Positions 45,743 through 57,689 of a stretch of DNA of 64,000 nt are shown piece after piece (within the stretch, counting starts at the first letter, position 1; every line of letters starts with the position of its first letter). The notes below the pieces were generated by a model that worked only from the letters and a program-made list of their open reading frames with translations, was not told the DNA's origin and did no database searches. Both the position numbers and the translations under genes were made by a program. The stretch covers positions 31,145 to 95,144 of the forward strand of contig NXFV01000286.1 of assembly GCA_002803225.1 (NCBI GenBank), in the 5' to 3' direction. Source of the DNA: Gamarada debralockiae. Taxonomy: Eukaryota > Ascomycota > Leotiomycetes > Helotiales > Hyphodiscaceae.

Positions 45743-47862
45743 TCAGACAAAACCACTGTTTTCAGGTCCAACCTGGCCGTTCAGGAGACCTAGAAGTTGG
45801 ACATCGAGCGAATAAAATTCATCGGTTGAATCTCCAAAGTCGCGTAGGAATCCCCAATCTTCAGGTGCCTGTGAAGATTCTCGTGGAAAGTTGCCGTTCG
45901 TAGGGAGAGAGGGTGATGCCGATAAGTATTCTGGGCGTGGCGTACCTTGATTGAATGGAGTCTGTGGTTTGGGTTGCAGCAACTGACCATTCGTGGGATC
46001 TTGTAGGTGTCGAGGCAGATCGAACATGTCCGAGAGAAGTTGCTGGCGTGCTCCAGCACTCTTCCAGCTTTTGCCAAGAACTGATAGCCAATGAATGCAC
46101 AATTTGAGACGTCGCTGGGCATCAACTCCAACCTCGTTTTCGGATTGCTTTGAATTGTACAACAAAGTACTCGCGGCGGTAAAAACGCTGAACACCATGT
46201 CGCAGGGTAAGCCAGGTAGACGATCGAAATACTTCTCCAGGATCAAGCAGATATTGTTCGCGGCTTGCAAGCAGATGTGGAGTGGGTTGATGGCGGAATC
46301 GGGGTTTGTGGGGTCTGGTTGCCACCGGGCGATGAAAGGTCGATGAAGTAGAATAGTGCCGTGCCACATGATCTAGATAAGATTAGAATACCATATATCA
46401 GGACAAGAGAGTAAGATGACTAACGACATAGTTTGTGATTGCTCCCGGCACCGAAGTAAGTTCGTCACTCAGATCAAGCTTCAATGGCGATGCTTCGATG
46501 TCGCGCTCCCACTCCCGTAAATCCATCCACACATCCATTCTCTTGGTCTCTCCTGCAGCCTGGTTCTGACGAATTGCTTTTCGTGCCGACAACCCGTAGA
46601 TCTCTCTGCAGATTCTTTCCATAATGATCGCAAGTCTTACGCTCGTGTGAAGAACCGAGATAGTGCGTAATTTGATGGACGTATTGCGGACTTGATCAGA
46701 TAGTCTTAGATTTCGGGCATATGAAGACATCAACTCGAACTCATCAGCTTCTGATACCGAAGGATATGGGCAATCAGTCTCTTCTGCTCGAAGTAGGATT
46801 GGTTTGCCGGTCTCGGAAGAGAGCATTTTCTCGAGAATGAACAGATTCCACCAAAGTCGAGACCGAACCTCTGCCTGAATGGGATCATTGGAGTCGCATG
46901 CTCGATGTATCCGCATCTCAATGGCCATAGCCGATGCAAGACCGCAGAGCATGGCAGCACGCGAATACTCCGCGAGTCCATGCTGTTGTAGGAGGAGAAT
47001 AGCGAGCACTTGGCAGTTGGTTATGGAGGGCGTGAAGGTCTTGACTGGCTGTTGTATGCCACTTTCCCCGTTTCCCTCTTGAAGGAGGTCGAGCGCTTCC
47101 TCGAAGAACTCTCGGGGTTCTGGATATCTCTGTACGATAGTATTGGGCGCAAACTGCTGTGACTTATCCACGCACGACGCAATCGCATATATGGCTGCGA
47201 CCAACGCCGGCGGCATCATATCCGAGGGAGATGCATAGTCGAGCGAAGCGTACAGAGGTTTGTAGAGGATCGGCCATAGTGGATGAATGCAGTTGAAGTA
47301 GGTCTGGAAGAGTCTCGTTGAAATTTCGGGTGATACCGTAGAGTAATGTCTTCGGGACGGCTTATGGTCGTGTATTCGATTAATCGGAGGGAGGGCGTAA
47401 TGGTTTTGCGGGGGAAGAGGCCTCTGGGTCTCATCTCGAGGATGCTGGGAAGGATGAGGTAGGAAGTTATGCGGGCGGGGACTGCCAGGAAGGCCGCTCC
47501 GTGCTCTGCGATATGTGTTAGCATGCTGCGCAAATATATGCCTACGCGAGTGTGCCGGTTCGCAGAGCCGACGTGTCTTCCGGGTCGCTGTCGCATTCAA
47601 TGGGGAGCTGCTCACCTGCGCTTAGATACTCCATAAGAGCAATCGATGCCTTTGGTTTGGCAAGGTGTACATTTGGGTAAATTCCCATCGCACTGGCGGA
47701 CAAGGTTAGCAAACGAAAACTGAATGCGGCACCCGGGGGCTGTGGTACCTTAATCTTCTTCAGACCGCATGGCTGGCAAGCTTGCGATACTCGTTTTCGC
47801 GGACGAGAGTCTGAGGATGAAGCTGGGGGAGGAGTCGACATGTTGGCCGTAGAGTCCGCCAT
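45743..47862 (-). CDS. Zn2Cys6 transcription factor with fungal-specific TF domain
   Basis: Exons 47862-47749, 47692-47616, 47505-46425 and 46372-45743 give 633 aa. The zinc cluster C-Q-P-C-G-L-K-K-I-K-C-D-G-x4-C-x2-C-x6-C spans residues 29-56 and is split by intron 1 immediately before the third cysteine, the same site as in the other factor at 36074-37672, here with a GT donor. Residues about 130-420 form the fungal-specific regulatory domain (FQTYFNCIHPLWPILYKP, AMLCGLASAMAIEMRIHR, EVRSRLWWNLFILEKMLS). A poly-Thr run upstream of 47862 has no ATG start in frame. It lies next to the permease relic (converging ends), so the permease may once have been a target, but this is speculation. Confidence 0.9.
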
Positions 47863-48427
47863 GAAGACCTGCGATGTTGTTGTTGTGGTGGTGGTGACAT
47901 ATTTCAGCCGGAGAATGTCCCGAGCTGCTTTATTGGGGGAGGTCGGGCGCGGTTGAAAGGGCGAAACCGAAAAAGTTGAATTCGGGAATGCAGGCTCCCG
48001 TGCCAGGGACAAGGATGAGAAAACTAGCGCGTGCGAGGCTGGCTTTCAGCCTTATTCAAATTCCAAATATGAACTTAGGTAAGTAGATAGGGAGGGAGGT
48101 ATGGTGTAGTCTTTGAGGGATTAAGATTCATCAGGCCTGGCATTCAACCGGAGAATCGCCCGAAGAAATGTGACTCTTCGAGAGATGGGAAACATTGCCG
48201 GCGGCTCAGCGTGCTCGCATTCGGGTTGAAAAGGCAAAGCCATTGCTCTCTTTCGGCAGTCGGAGGATACGTTCGTTGGGATAGGATAACAATCGCTCCA
48301 TGGATTTCAATCATTCAGATAAAAATAGTTTGATCTATCTCAGTCCGGTATCATTTCGCTTCTCATCCCAGCAGAAATCCATACACAAGCTCGCAACTCC
48401 CCTCTTTCCACCCAGCTTGTCGCGTGA
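47863..48427. other. Upstream region of the Zn2Cys6 gene
   Basis: Holds the 5' leader and promoter of the minus-strand factor; downstream region of the glucanase gene. No other gene supported. Confidence 0.4.
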
Positions 48428-49534
48428 TCATCCAACCGTGACCTTGAAAGCCCTGGGATTCCCATTCACAAATCCCGATTGATCAACTTCCCCTGGTGCA
48501 GAAACATCATCATAAGGGAAAGCATATCCTCTCCCATCAATGTTGGCCTCATGAACCAGCCTCGCATAATGATTCGTGATCTTCTCCTTATAATAATTCT
48601 CCACCCTCTCATTAATCGGATGAACGTCATTCGTCAACAACGTCGACCTATTGAACGCCGCACTGATACGGGCAGTCAACGGTCCCAGCGCTCCTTCATT
48701 GCTGGTGAATGGTCCGGTACTGCAGCTGAAGATATCTTTGCTGGATGGCTTGCCAAATTTGCCTCTGCCGGGGAATTCGAGCTCGCCATTGACGACTTTG
48801 GCTTCCATCTTGCCCCATTGTGCTTGTGTATCGACCACCAGGGGGGAACGACTGTATTTCTCCCATACTGCGTTGACGTATGGATCATAGTAGCCTTGAA
48901 ACATGTTTCCGCCTTCCATGACGCCTCCGTTGTTCGGGCTCAAAGCACGTAACTTCTTCCCTCCAGACTCAAAGACGAGTTTATGCCAGTCTATGCCGTC
49001 TACCAAGTTTTGAGATTCCAGACCGGCACATATTGAAGCAAGGCCATCCGGTTTGAGACCAAAGACTTTTTGATCCGGTCCTTTATCAGGCGTAATGGTC
49101 AGAGAAATAGGCAGGCTGACGAAATCGACATAGCTGATATTCGCATACAGCTGGTTGTTGGCAAATGTAAATTCACAGAAGTCCCACGCAGTGTGGATAT
49201 TTGCATCAGAAGGATTTGTGACGGATGGTTCGACGATGGCAGGTCCTGGGTTCAGGTAGAATGTCAATTCCTTGCCGATTGAGAACCAGATACGGCCGCC
49301 GGCAAGATGGGGAATGGTGGCAGTGATGGTTCTTCCTTGACCGCCGAGTCTTATTGAACAGTTTTCGGAGAGGGGAGTGATTGTTCCGGGAGGGGACTCA
49401 GGGTAGTAGGGAGTCTTTCCATCGGCTTTCATCAAGCATACGTGATTTCCATTGTCGAGAGCTTGTCCGGTGATGTATGCGTACACCTCGTGAGAGTTGG
49501 TCCGGTTTTGGAGCTCGATATTTAATGTGGCCAT
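48428..49534 (-). CDS. Glycoside hydrolase family 64 beta-1,3-glucanase-like protein
   Basis: Single exon, 368 aa. The sequence follows the GH64/thaumatin-like-protein pattern: LGGQGRTITATIPHLAGGRIWFSI, WDFCEFTF, NISYVDFVSLPISLTI, DWHKLVFESG, and the C-terminal YYKEKITNHYARLVHEANIDGRGYAFPYDDV. GH64 enzymes release pentasaccharides from beta-1,3-glucan. No N-terminal signal peptide is visible (MATLNIELQNRTNSHEVYAY), so this member would be cytosolic, exported by another route, or have a missed 5' exon; the frame upstream of the ATG offers none. Divergently transcribed from the Clr5 gene. Confidence 0.85.
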   Translation of the reverse strand: MATLNIELQNRTNSHEVYAYITGQALDNGNHVCLMKADGKTPYYPESPPGTITPLSENCSIRLGGQGRTITATIPHLAGGRIWFSIGKELTFYLNPGPAIVEPSVTNPSDANIHTAWDFCEFTFANNQLYANISYVDFVSLPISLTITPDKGPDQKVFGLKPDGLASICAGLESQNLVDGIDWHKLVFESGGKKLRALSPNNGGVMEGGNMFQGYYDPYVNAVWEKYSRSPLVVDTQAQWGKMEAKVVNGELEFPGRGKFGKPSSKDIFSCSTGPFTSNEGALGPLTARISAAFNRSTLLTNDVHPINERVENYYKEKITNHYARLVHEANIDGRGYAFPYDDVSAPGEVDQSGFVNGNPRAFKVTVG

Positions 49535-50343
49535 GGTGAAGCTTGGAGGTTGCTAATGAATCTAGCCAATGGTCAGTCAATATTTTGATTTTTGGGTTGT
49601 CGGCGGACTACTAACAAACCGAGATAGCTTTTTAATTGCCAGTGAAGGTAAGGAACAGCACAGTAATGGAAGTATTTCGCTTTACTTGCAGACGAAACAA
49701 TGCTCTCAATCAGAAAAAGGAGACTAGAGAGAGTGTGTTGCAAATACTTATTGGCTGAGACGCCCACTATGAGTCTGTTACGATGGCGAGCTTAAACTTC
49801 GGAAAAATAGGGGCTATCGGAACTTGAAAGTGCTTTGGACACGGAAATCAAATGAACAATTTATACTTATCTTCCAATTCCTAAAATTTTGGGGATCTCA
49901 TGGCTTTAAAGATGTCATCTGGTCCGGCTGGAAAACGACCAAAAGCTTGGAACTTGGCACAGATCAAGCGAGGCGGCTTTTGGAGGGGGACTGGATGTTG
50001 CGAATTCGTACTTTGAATTCCTCAGTTCATATGAAACCGGACCCGATGTTTGTAGGACAGCGAAGATACTTAGGTATTTGGAATCGTTCACCTGCAATGA
50101 GCGATTGAAGACGAAGAGATCGATCCTGTGTGTACAGCACGTGACAAGGGCGCTAAGAAAAACTCGCTAAAGTCCCGGCTGCCAAGAAAAAGGTCCTTTC
50201 GCCTTCTTTAACGAATTGAACGGTAGCCTACAACCTCGTCGACGCAGTCTTCGGTCACCCCTACGAACCATCTCTACCCAGGGATATCAAACAGCTTTGA
50301 ACGATTCGAATTCGCGGGCTTTCGCGCGCTAGATTAATTCACG
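49535..50343. promoter_or_regulatory. Intergenic region between divergent genes
   Basis: 809 bases between the glucanase ATG (minus) and the Clr5-protein ATG (plus). No ORF of interest and no defined motif. A pyrimidine-rich stretch precedes the Clr5 start. Confidence 0.35.
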
Positions 50344-52346
50344 ATGGTATATGATTGGGATAACAAGGAGGAGATATGCTACCGAATGTATATTGAGGAG
50401 AAGAAATCCCTCGAGGAGATCATGGAATATATGAAGGAAGAACACAAATTCGCTCCCAGGTATGTAAATCCAGCTGGACGTACCTCACCGTACACCAAAC
50501 CAGCAAAACAATCTACCGTCGTCCGTACTGACACCACAACAGCAAACGCGCCTTCCAGACCCAATTCAAACGATGGGACTTTCCCTCGAAGCAAAATCCC
50601 GCCCACAAGAATGCGGCTCTCGTCCAACGCGTCAAAGAGCTATGGGACTGCAACACCTCCCAGCGGGAGATGCTTCGCACTCTCAACGAAGAAGGATTCG
50701 ACATCAAAGAGCGCGAACTCATGCGCGTCCGCGCGAAGAATAGATGGCTGCTACGAGTTCCCAACGGAATGAAGGCAAAGAAGCGCGACGCGGATCAAGA
50801 CGTTATTAGTCAACTGCAACAAGCATTATATCCTGACGCTCAGATGGCAGATGCAGAGGGAGAAGTTGAGCCGATGGACGAAGACTTGCAGCTGTCGATT
50901 CCCAAAGATGTCCCTCCTCGCGCCGAGTCACCTCCCCTCAGCCCGGAAGTGATGGCAAAGAGACAGGAGCGCCTTGCGAAGCTTCAGGCCGAGTCTGCAG
51001 AGCGATGGGCTACGCGCAAACGCCGCCGTCGAACTCGCGGATGGGCAGGTCTCCCTGCTGATCCTCCTGGACCTCCACGATTCCCTTCCGAAACTACGAT
51101 CGACGAGAGCAAAGCTTTCTTGAGCCTCGACAATAGGCTCTATCGCGATATTCGTAATCGATTCCAACGAATTTGCGAGGAGGCGGATATTATCAAGAAG
51201 ACAATTGCCGGGCCAGAGCGATGGGAGGCGGCGAAGGATAGATTAGTTCAAGAGAGCCCACATCTGCAGGGCGTATTCTGGGGCAACGAAGACAATCAGG
51301 AAGCGAAGAAATTGGCGCTCGATGTTATCTGCAGTGATGTCACAAAGAGAATGCGTACATTGGAACGTCGCATGACGATCGCGGAGGCCAAGAACGCTCT
51401 TGGAGTCAACCCAGAGGAATCTCGTCAACTGCGAAACGCCTTCTACCAAACCCTCAAGGCGGATCATTTTACAAGCAAGCTCGAGGCTGGCGAAGAGCAT
51501 TGGAAGGAGTTGAAGGCATCATGGATCAATGGTTCAGAGCTCTTGCAGAATATTCTGGCACCGGGTGATACAGATCCCCAACACCAGGAGAAGGTTAAGG
51601 CTATGGAAGTTCTCTGCCGAGATGTCATGAAGCGCCTCCGAGATGACCAGACCAAGCGCGACCCAACCCGAAAGAAGAAGTTCGATTCCAACTTTACTGC
51701 TCCCGATGCCATGCCGCAATTCGACAACTCTGGCGATGCAAATGCATTCCAACCTACTCACCACAATCTCGTCCAGACTGCGACCCGTGCTCAGGCTCAG
51801 TCTCAGGCAGCTCAAGCCCAACCTCAACCCCGCCCCCCTCGCCAAACTCGACAACATCCCCAACAACACGCTCAACCTCACCCACAGGTGATGATGGATC
51901 ATGGCAACATGCAAATCGATCCCTCTTTGCTCCTTGCTGCCGCCAACGATCCATCTCTCTTGAATCGGGGCATGCACAACCAATTCTCCGATCAACAATA
52001 TGCCGATCAGCAGTACGCCGCTCAAGCTGCCCAGGCTGCGTTCCCCTCTGCACCAAGCTCCATTGCTGTCTACTTCCGGCTGCACCCTACGTCAGATGTT
52101 CAGACCAATTCTAGACTCTGGGTTAGCACTCTCAGTTCGATTTCTCTCAATGAGTTGCGTCAACTAGCTTGCGTCAAGTTCCCTGGAACGTATGCTTATC
52201 ATATTGAGGGTATCATGAAGCAACCAAATGGTCAAGAAGCGCCTTTACAGATCGAAAGCGATGATGAGCTGGAAGCTTATTTGGCGGGTATTGGTGGTGT
52301 AAAACCAACTTTCTCCGTTCAATTAGTGAATGCTTGGAAGCAGTGA
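50344..52346 (+). CDS. Clr5-domain protein
   Basis: Exons 50344-50459 and 50543-52346 give 639 aa. Clr5 domain at residues 1-55: W-D-N-K-x-E-I-C-Y-R-M-Y-I-E-E-K-x-S-L-E-E-I-M-x-Y-M-x-E-x-H-x-F-A-P, then after splicing (83-nt intron) SKRAFQTQFKRWDFPSK, the usual helix-turn pattern. A second helical segment (WDCNTSQREMLRTLNEEGFD) follows. The middle is charged and helical (RKRRRRTRGWAGLP, MRTLERRMTIAEAKNALG), then a Gln/Pro/His-rich stretch (about 470-540), and a compact C-terminal domain (SIAVYFRLHPTSD ... LACVKFPGTYAYHIEG). Clr5-type domains occur in many fungal nuclear proteins including a fission-yeast silencing factor; DNA or chromatin binding is inferred. Confidence 0.85.
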
Positions 52347-52886
52347 AATGGCTGAAGGGATTGCGGTCTTCTCAGAGAATGGCTTAGTGGATGTGAACGA
52401 TTATGCAGGATTAGGTTTCTTCTATTACTTTCGTCGGAAAATGGTTTATGGGAACTACTGGTACTCAAACTGTCCGGATTACACTGGTGGTGTTACTGGC
52501 CTTGCCTTGGGGTGCATCTCACTGAGAGGCGTTATATTATGAAAGGGCCGGATGGTTGCCGGCATTATCACAGACAGGAGATAGCTATTTCATTTCCAAA
52601 ATGCATTTATAATGAAACCTTTGACCCCATATATATATATGACGTGATCATAAAGTACAATGCCGTGACATTCGCTGCCACCAATGAGCGTCTTCGGAAC
52701 TGGGCCGCTGTGGATGTGGGGAAAGCTTTAAAGCTGTACTTCGTATCGCTAAAAAGTTGCAGATCAACGATCTACAAGAACGTTCCCATTCTCTCGTACC
52801 ACAACGACCACCCTCTTCACATCTCCCAACCGCTTGTTCTGCCATATGTGAACCCTCTACAGTCCAATTGTCTTCTAGACTTAACC
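52347..52886. other. Intergenic; promoter of the D-lactate dehydrogenase gene
   Basis: A TA run (tatatatatatg at about 52629-52640) and C/T-rich DNA lead to the ATG at 52887. The frame open from 52512 is upstream reading-through and not thought coding. Confidence 0.4.
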
Positions 52887-54818
52887 ATGCCGTTCCCAAG
52901 GCGAGCTCCCTCGAGAGCATTGCTCACCACTCTTACCAAGACCTCAACATCCACAGCTCCATCCATCCGCGCCACAGCTCCACGACAAACACGATTGGTA
53001 TCTACGGAGCAGAAACCGAGCGATGAGGGACGATCATTCAAAGGGCAGCTATACAACAGTACCGCGGAACGATTGGCGAAGGAACGCGCAGAGCAGCAGA
53101 GGTTTGCGAACGAGAGGAACGAGGGTGCCGGAGGAAGAAATGCGGCGTTGACATTCAGTATGATTAGACCTTCTATCACCCTTCTTCCAATATTGGAAGC
53201 CTAGGTCTAACTTATGTGATTCACAGCTCTCATCGCTACAGCTCTCGTATCTTACTACCTTGGAACCAAAAGCAATGTAGCTCCATCAACAGCCTCCACG
53301 ACTCCTCTTGCCGCGACCAAGCCTCTCAAACATGATATTTCGGGTTCCAATATGGAAGCTGCGTGGGCCGATTTCGTTGAGATAGTGGGCGAGAAAAACG
53401 TCAGTACGCTAGACACAAATCTCGAGCACCACGCAGGCAGCGAATGGTCAACGTACACTACCAAAGATACAGAACGTCCATTCTTAGTTGTGTATCCAGA
53501 AACCACGGAGGAAGTTAGCAAGATCATGAAGGTCTGTCATAGAAGGAAGATACCCGTTACAGGCTACAGTGGGGGAACAAGTCTAGAGGGACATTTCGCG
53601 GCTACAAGGGGAGGAATATGCGTGGACTTTGGAAGAATGGGCAAGATTGTGACGCTACATAAGGAAGATATGGATGTAGTGGTGCAACCAGCTGTGGGAT
53701 GGGAGATGCTGAATGAGGAGCTTGCGAAAGAGAATCTCTTCTTCCCGCCGGATCCTGGACCAGGTGCTATGATTGGGGGTATGGTGGGCACGGGATGCAG
53801 TGGCACGAATGCATACAGATATGGCACCATGCGGGAATGGGTCCTGAGTCTTACGGTCGTGTTGGCGGATGGAACGATCATCAAGACTAGACAACGACCG
53901 AGGAAAAGCAGCGCAGGGTATGATTTGACCAAGATGTTTATTGGGAGTGAAGGCACACTGGGACTGGTTACGGAAGCTACGTTGAAGGTCACTACGAAGC
54001 CAAATACAACCAGTGTGGCAGTATGCTCGTTCGGATCGATCAAGCAGGCTGCGGATTGTGTGGCTAGTGTTGTGAGCAATGGGGTGCCGATCGCGGCAAT
54101 TGAGATTTTGGATGATAATCAAATGTTGTCTATAAATAAGGCTGGCATGACGGAGAAAGCGTGGCATGAGGCTCCAACTTTGTTCTTCAAATTTGCAGGC
54201 ACGCCGAACGCAGTTAAGGAGCAGATTGCTATGGTGCAGAAATTAGCTAAGAGCACTGGGAGCAAGACCTTTGAGTTCGCGAAGAATGCTGCAGAGCAGA
54301 CCGAGCTTTGGAGTGCGAGGAAAGAGGCGCTATGGAGTACGATGGCTATGCGAGAGAATGAGAGTGATCACGTATGGACTGGCGATGTGGCTGTTCCCAT
54401 CAGCCGGCTGCCGGACATCATCAATGAGACGAAGGAGGATCTGAAGAAGAGCGGATTGTTCGCTTCGATTGTAGGCCACGTGGGAGATGGGAATTTCCAT
54501 ACCATACTGTTGTACAATGATAAGCAGCGCAAGCAGGCGGAGGAGTTGGTGCATCGTATGGTGAAGCGCGCGGTGGAGATGGAGGGCACGGTTACGGGTG
54601 AGCATGGGGTGGGGTTGGTGAAGAGGGATTACTTGAATCATGAGTTGGGGGAGACTACAGTTGATGCGATGAGAAAGGTTTGTCTCCCCGAATACTTGAG
54701 TTGATTGCTTGCTGATCATTGGTAGTTGAAACTGGCTTTCGATCCACTGTGTCTTTTGAATTGCGACAAGATCGTTCGAGTTGAGAAGCCGAAGGCTGGT
54801 GAGGTAAGTGAGTGGTAA
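52887..54818 (+). CDS. D-lactate dehydrogenase (cytochrome), mitochondrial
   Basis: FAD flavoprotein that oxidises D-lactate to pyruvate and passes electrons to cytochrome c. Exons 52887-53157, 53227-54677 and 54726-54818 give 604 aa. The N-terminus is a mitochondrial presequence (MPFPRRAPSRALLTTLTKTS), followed by a membrane anchor (FTLIATALVSYYLG) created by the first splice. The FAD-binding PCMH domain shows PVTGYSGGTSLEGHF and PDPGPGAMIGGMVGTGCSGT, and KMFIGSEGTLGLVTEATL; the C-terminal FAD-oxidase domain has ASIVGHVGDGNFHTILL and GTVTGEHGVGLVKRDYL. The last exon encodes the conserved tail LKLAFDPLCLLNCDKI. Likely inner-membrane protein facing the intermembrane space. Confidence 0.93.
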
Positions 54819-54981
54819 ATCTCGGCTAATAGAGGTCATCCGGAGACATGATAAATGGATGAATTCACTCCTCCAGCAAGACAATCGGGATTTATTTTGG
54901 TTATGGTTGAGCAGTTCGAAAGCCCGTCTGGGTAGTCCCACTTTCCAAAGTGTCCAGCACCAATTCCTATCCCCTTTTAGC

Positions 54982-55400
54982 TCAACCTGCCAAACTCAAT
55001 CGACCGCTTTCCTCGTCCCCTCCCCCATCCTCCGCGATGTCCCATTCAGCATCCCATTCAGCATTCCAACGCCGTCCCCTCAAAATCGATGTCACTGTCG
55101 CAATTATTGCACTTCGAGCCGCTTTCTGGGAACATCTCGATATTCCTGGGCACGGCGCCTTTTCATTTTGCATCGCCAATAACATCAAAGATATAGTTCG
55201 TCCCTCCGTTCCTCCTATGAGGGCACTCCATTCGGCCTCCGTCAACATGTATAGAGTGGGCCTGAAACCGATGAACTGTAGCAATTTGTCAAGTGCACGC
55301 TGTGCCTCCCCACCACATTTTCATGCAGGACTTGGTACAGTCAGATATGGCATTCGGTGGTATTCCAGGTCCATTACGGTATATCTGTCGCTTGGATATA
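54982..55400 (-). pseudogene. Array copy A of an unrecognised protein family
   Basis: Minus frames give HYIQATDIP-stop-WTWN (anchor 55361-55379), then LYQVL, and in another frame LLQFIGFRPTLYMLTEAEWSALIGG followed by LMLLAMQNEKAPCPG. This is the family plan W-(AT)-W, V-W-L-(FY)-K-V-L, F-x-G-C-G-(PT)-T-L-Y, W-x2-L-(VI)-G-G, (M)-R-x-E-(K)-(AG)-(AV). Two stops and at least one frame change. Upstream lies a small (taattgac)3 repeat. Confidence 0.6.
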
Positions 55401-55730
55401 ATGTTCTTCCAGGTCAATTAGTCAATTAGTCAATTAGCGATTCAGATTTCATTTCAGTTGAAGAATCGGAGGGCGTGGTGTATGATGGCTACGTTTCCTC
55501 ACGGGGCTTTGATGCGAGGGGCTTCGATTCTCGGTTGCCCATTCTGGACTTCATGAAATTCGGAAGTGTGAGCAACAAATTTTTGGAAGTTTCCACAGAT
55601 TTTGCCATTCCGTACTAGTCGCTGTTTCAAGCTGGACATAACGCTACTGACATTGACTACGAGGAAAGACCACACTCCCTTAATACAGCACCCCTCTCTC
55701 TTCCTCTCCGCGTAGTCTCCCCCCTCACAT

Positions 55731-56080
55731 CTAATTTCCCTCTGGCCGGCCCTTTCCAGGTGGTATTGAGAACCCAGCTGGTACAGCTCCTTTCTCCTTT
55801 CGCATCACAAACACCATCGAATAGAGTGTTCCTCCGACCAGCGTCCCCAGAAGATCCTCACATTGGAACTTGTCGTAAAGGTAAATTGTTGGTCCACATC
55901 CTTTGAATCTTATCGCAAGTCGGTCAGCACCTTGAAAATCCAGACACGGCATTCGAACCTGGACCATTCCCACTGAGGCACGCTCTTGGCTTGGATGAAA
56001 TGCTTTTGTATGCAGCTATCAGTTGAGAATCCTCTTGCTCTAAGTTATCGGGATTTCCCGCCAAGCATGGTGGAGGACCG
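55731..56080 (-). pseudogene. Array copy B of the unrecognised family
   Basis: Begins with MDGPPPCLAGNPDNLEQ; after a one-base frame change HFIQAKSVPQWEWSRFECRV continues to WIFKVLTDLR and a stop (anchor PQWEWSR at 55957-55977). The second half in another frame is RFKGCGPTIYLYD, LVGGTLYSMVFVMRKEKGAV. Closest in order and spacing to copies A and C. Family unknown to me. Confidence 0.62.
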
Positions 56081-56244
56081 TCCATGAGGGTTGAAGGTTG
56101 AGCGCCCGTTTCCGATTTGTGTGAGATTGGGAAGTGAGAGGAGACTCAATGGTTGGAAGTTTTCCGAATAGTTTGTCTTTTCATTCATGGCTAGTGTCTT
56201 GTATGACCTTCGCGGTCACAGGTACGTAGCGCTACCAAATGTTG

Positions 56245-56600
56245 CTACGAAGGCAAATTCGCCACAGCGGCCTCCTCATGTCGCGCTGCAAACACTCTCC
56301 AATACAGCATCGCTCCTTCCGGTCCTCCGACAAGTGTCTTCCATTGATCCTTTCTCATCACATATAAGGTAGTTCCACAACCTGTAAAGTCGTTCGCCCA
56401 GTGCCCGCTCTTCCTTCCAGTACAGCTCTCAGTCAAGACCTTAAAAAGCCAGACAACGCAGTCTACCCTGGACCAGGCCCATTGAGAGATGCCCTTTACA
56501 TCGACGGGACACCCAGCGATTAAAGCCATCATTTCAGGGTTCGGAGGGGGAGTAAGGCGGGCGGCTTGTCGCCACGGGGCTTTGAGGCCTCGTTGCTATT
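56245..56600 (-). CDS. Array copy C, the best-preserved unit of the unrecognised family
   Basis: A single open frame on minus of 95 codons from ATG 56532, and open further upstream to about 56600 (APWRQAARLTPPPNPEMMAL). Key run: GISQWAWSRVDCVVWLFKVL (anchor 56468-56487), then DFTGCGTTLYVMRKDQWKTL and VGGPEGAMLYWRVFAARHEE. The other copies align with this one block by block. Tryptophan- and cysteine-rich for its size, no signal peptide visible. It may be an exon or a decaying gene; whether it is expressed cannot be judged. Confidence 0.5.
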
Positions 56601-56729
56601 TTGTTCTTCAGGGTCCTTGGTGTTAGCTTGATAGGATATGCCAGGATGGAAGTAATGAGAGAATCATATAACTTGTTGCGATTTGTACTAGCATTTTGCC
56701 TAATCTTCAAAGTCATAGGTAACTCAACG

Positions 56730-57224
56730 CTACCAAACAGGTCACGACCCCAAAAAACACCGTGTTTGCCAACTTTGCCTCCTCCACCTGAGAATGCAAT
56801 TTGACACCTTTTGGCACTGCACCCTTCTCCTCTCTCATAGCAACGAGCACGAAATAAATTGTAGGGCACTCTAATCCTCTAATCAATCTATTCTACTCTA
56901 AAACTCTCATCATCTAAATAGTCGGTCTGAAACTTTTAGATTTGCTTGCACCTTATGTGCCTTCTCCGTCGTCCACCGGCACATGTTCTTCAGTACTTTA
57001 TACAGCCAGATCACGCATTACCAGCGCGCCCAAGCCCATTGCGGTACATCTGTCGCCTCAATAGGGAACGCCTCGACTTGTTTGAGGATTTCAGCTAAAT
57101 ACTCCGCATTATGATCAACGTATGGTGGCGGTAGATCTCTGAAGTATCCTCCTAGTAAGGGGTTGTTGTACATTTTGAACAGCGTGTCAGGATCTGGGAT
57201 TTGGTGTGTATAATGAGAAGACAT
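56730..57224 (-). pseudogene. Array copy D of the unrecognised family (with N-terminus)
   Basis: Starts at ATG 57224 with MSSHYTHQIPDPDTLFKMYN and contains YFRDLPPPYVDHNAEYLAEI and VEAFPIEATDVPQWAWARW (anchor 57021-57041). A TAA follows directly, then the family continues in frame with C-V-I-W-L-Y-K-V-L. Further down, in a shifted frame, PTIYFVLVAMREEKGAVPKG matches the second half of copies A-C, while the segment between is decayed. It supplies the only clear N-terminus of the family. Confidence 0.6.
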
Positions 57225-57317
57225 GGAGGCAGCAAACGTTTGTCTGGCACCTTATCTCTCATATCTCCATCTACACTAGAATTACGAGTAGCCCTAGGAA
57301 GTCAAATAACGAGTCCG

Positions 57318-57545
57318 TCACGCACCCAGGTTCCAAAACCACAGGCCCTCACCTGTCCAGCACGAAGCCATATTCTGCCAGCTCTCCCAAATTTCCGTCC
57401 TCAATCTACTCAGCATGTTCCGAATCTTCGGTCCAGTCGACGTCCCCACCAACTCGCACCATTGGTCGCCTTTAATTGCGTACAACTTTGGTGTAAACTG
57501 ATCAAATCTTAGCACGACGTCTAATATATTGCCAAATATTACCAA
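57318..57545 (-). pseudogene. Array copy E, second half only
   Basis: The open frame on minus has FDQFTPKLYAIKGDQWCELV followed by G-x3-G-P-K-I-R, and SRLRTEIWESW; it aligns with the second half of copy C (F-T-G-C-G-T-T-L-Y, K-D-Q-W-K-T-L-V-G-G, F-A-A-R-H-E-E). The first half is missing; AT-rich DNA with repeated attgcca motifs (57520-57690) takes its place. Confidence 0.5.
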
Positions 57546-57689
57546 TATACAGTGTAGTGCAGTGTATCACTTGGGCTAACCAATATGATATAGTATAGCT
57601 GGGCCCACACTGCAGTGATACTAGCAATCTTTTTATATTGCCAATATACGCACTACTCGCACTACTGGAAACACTGACCTGAATAAACC

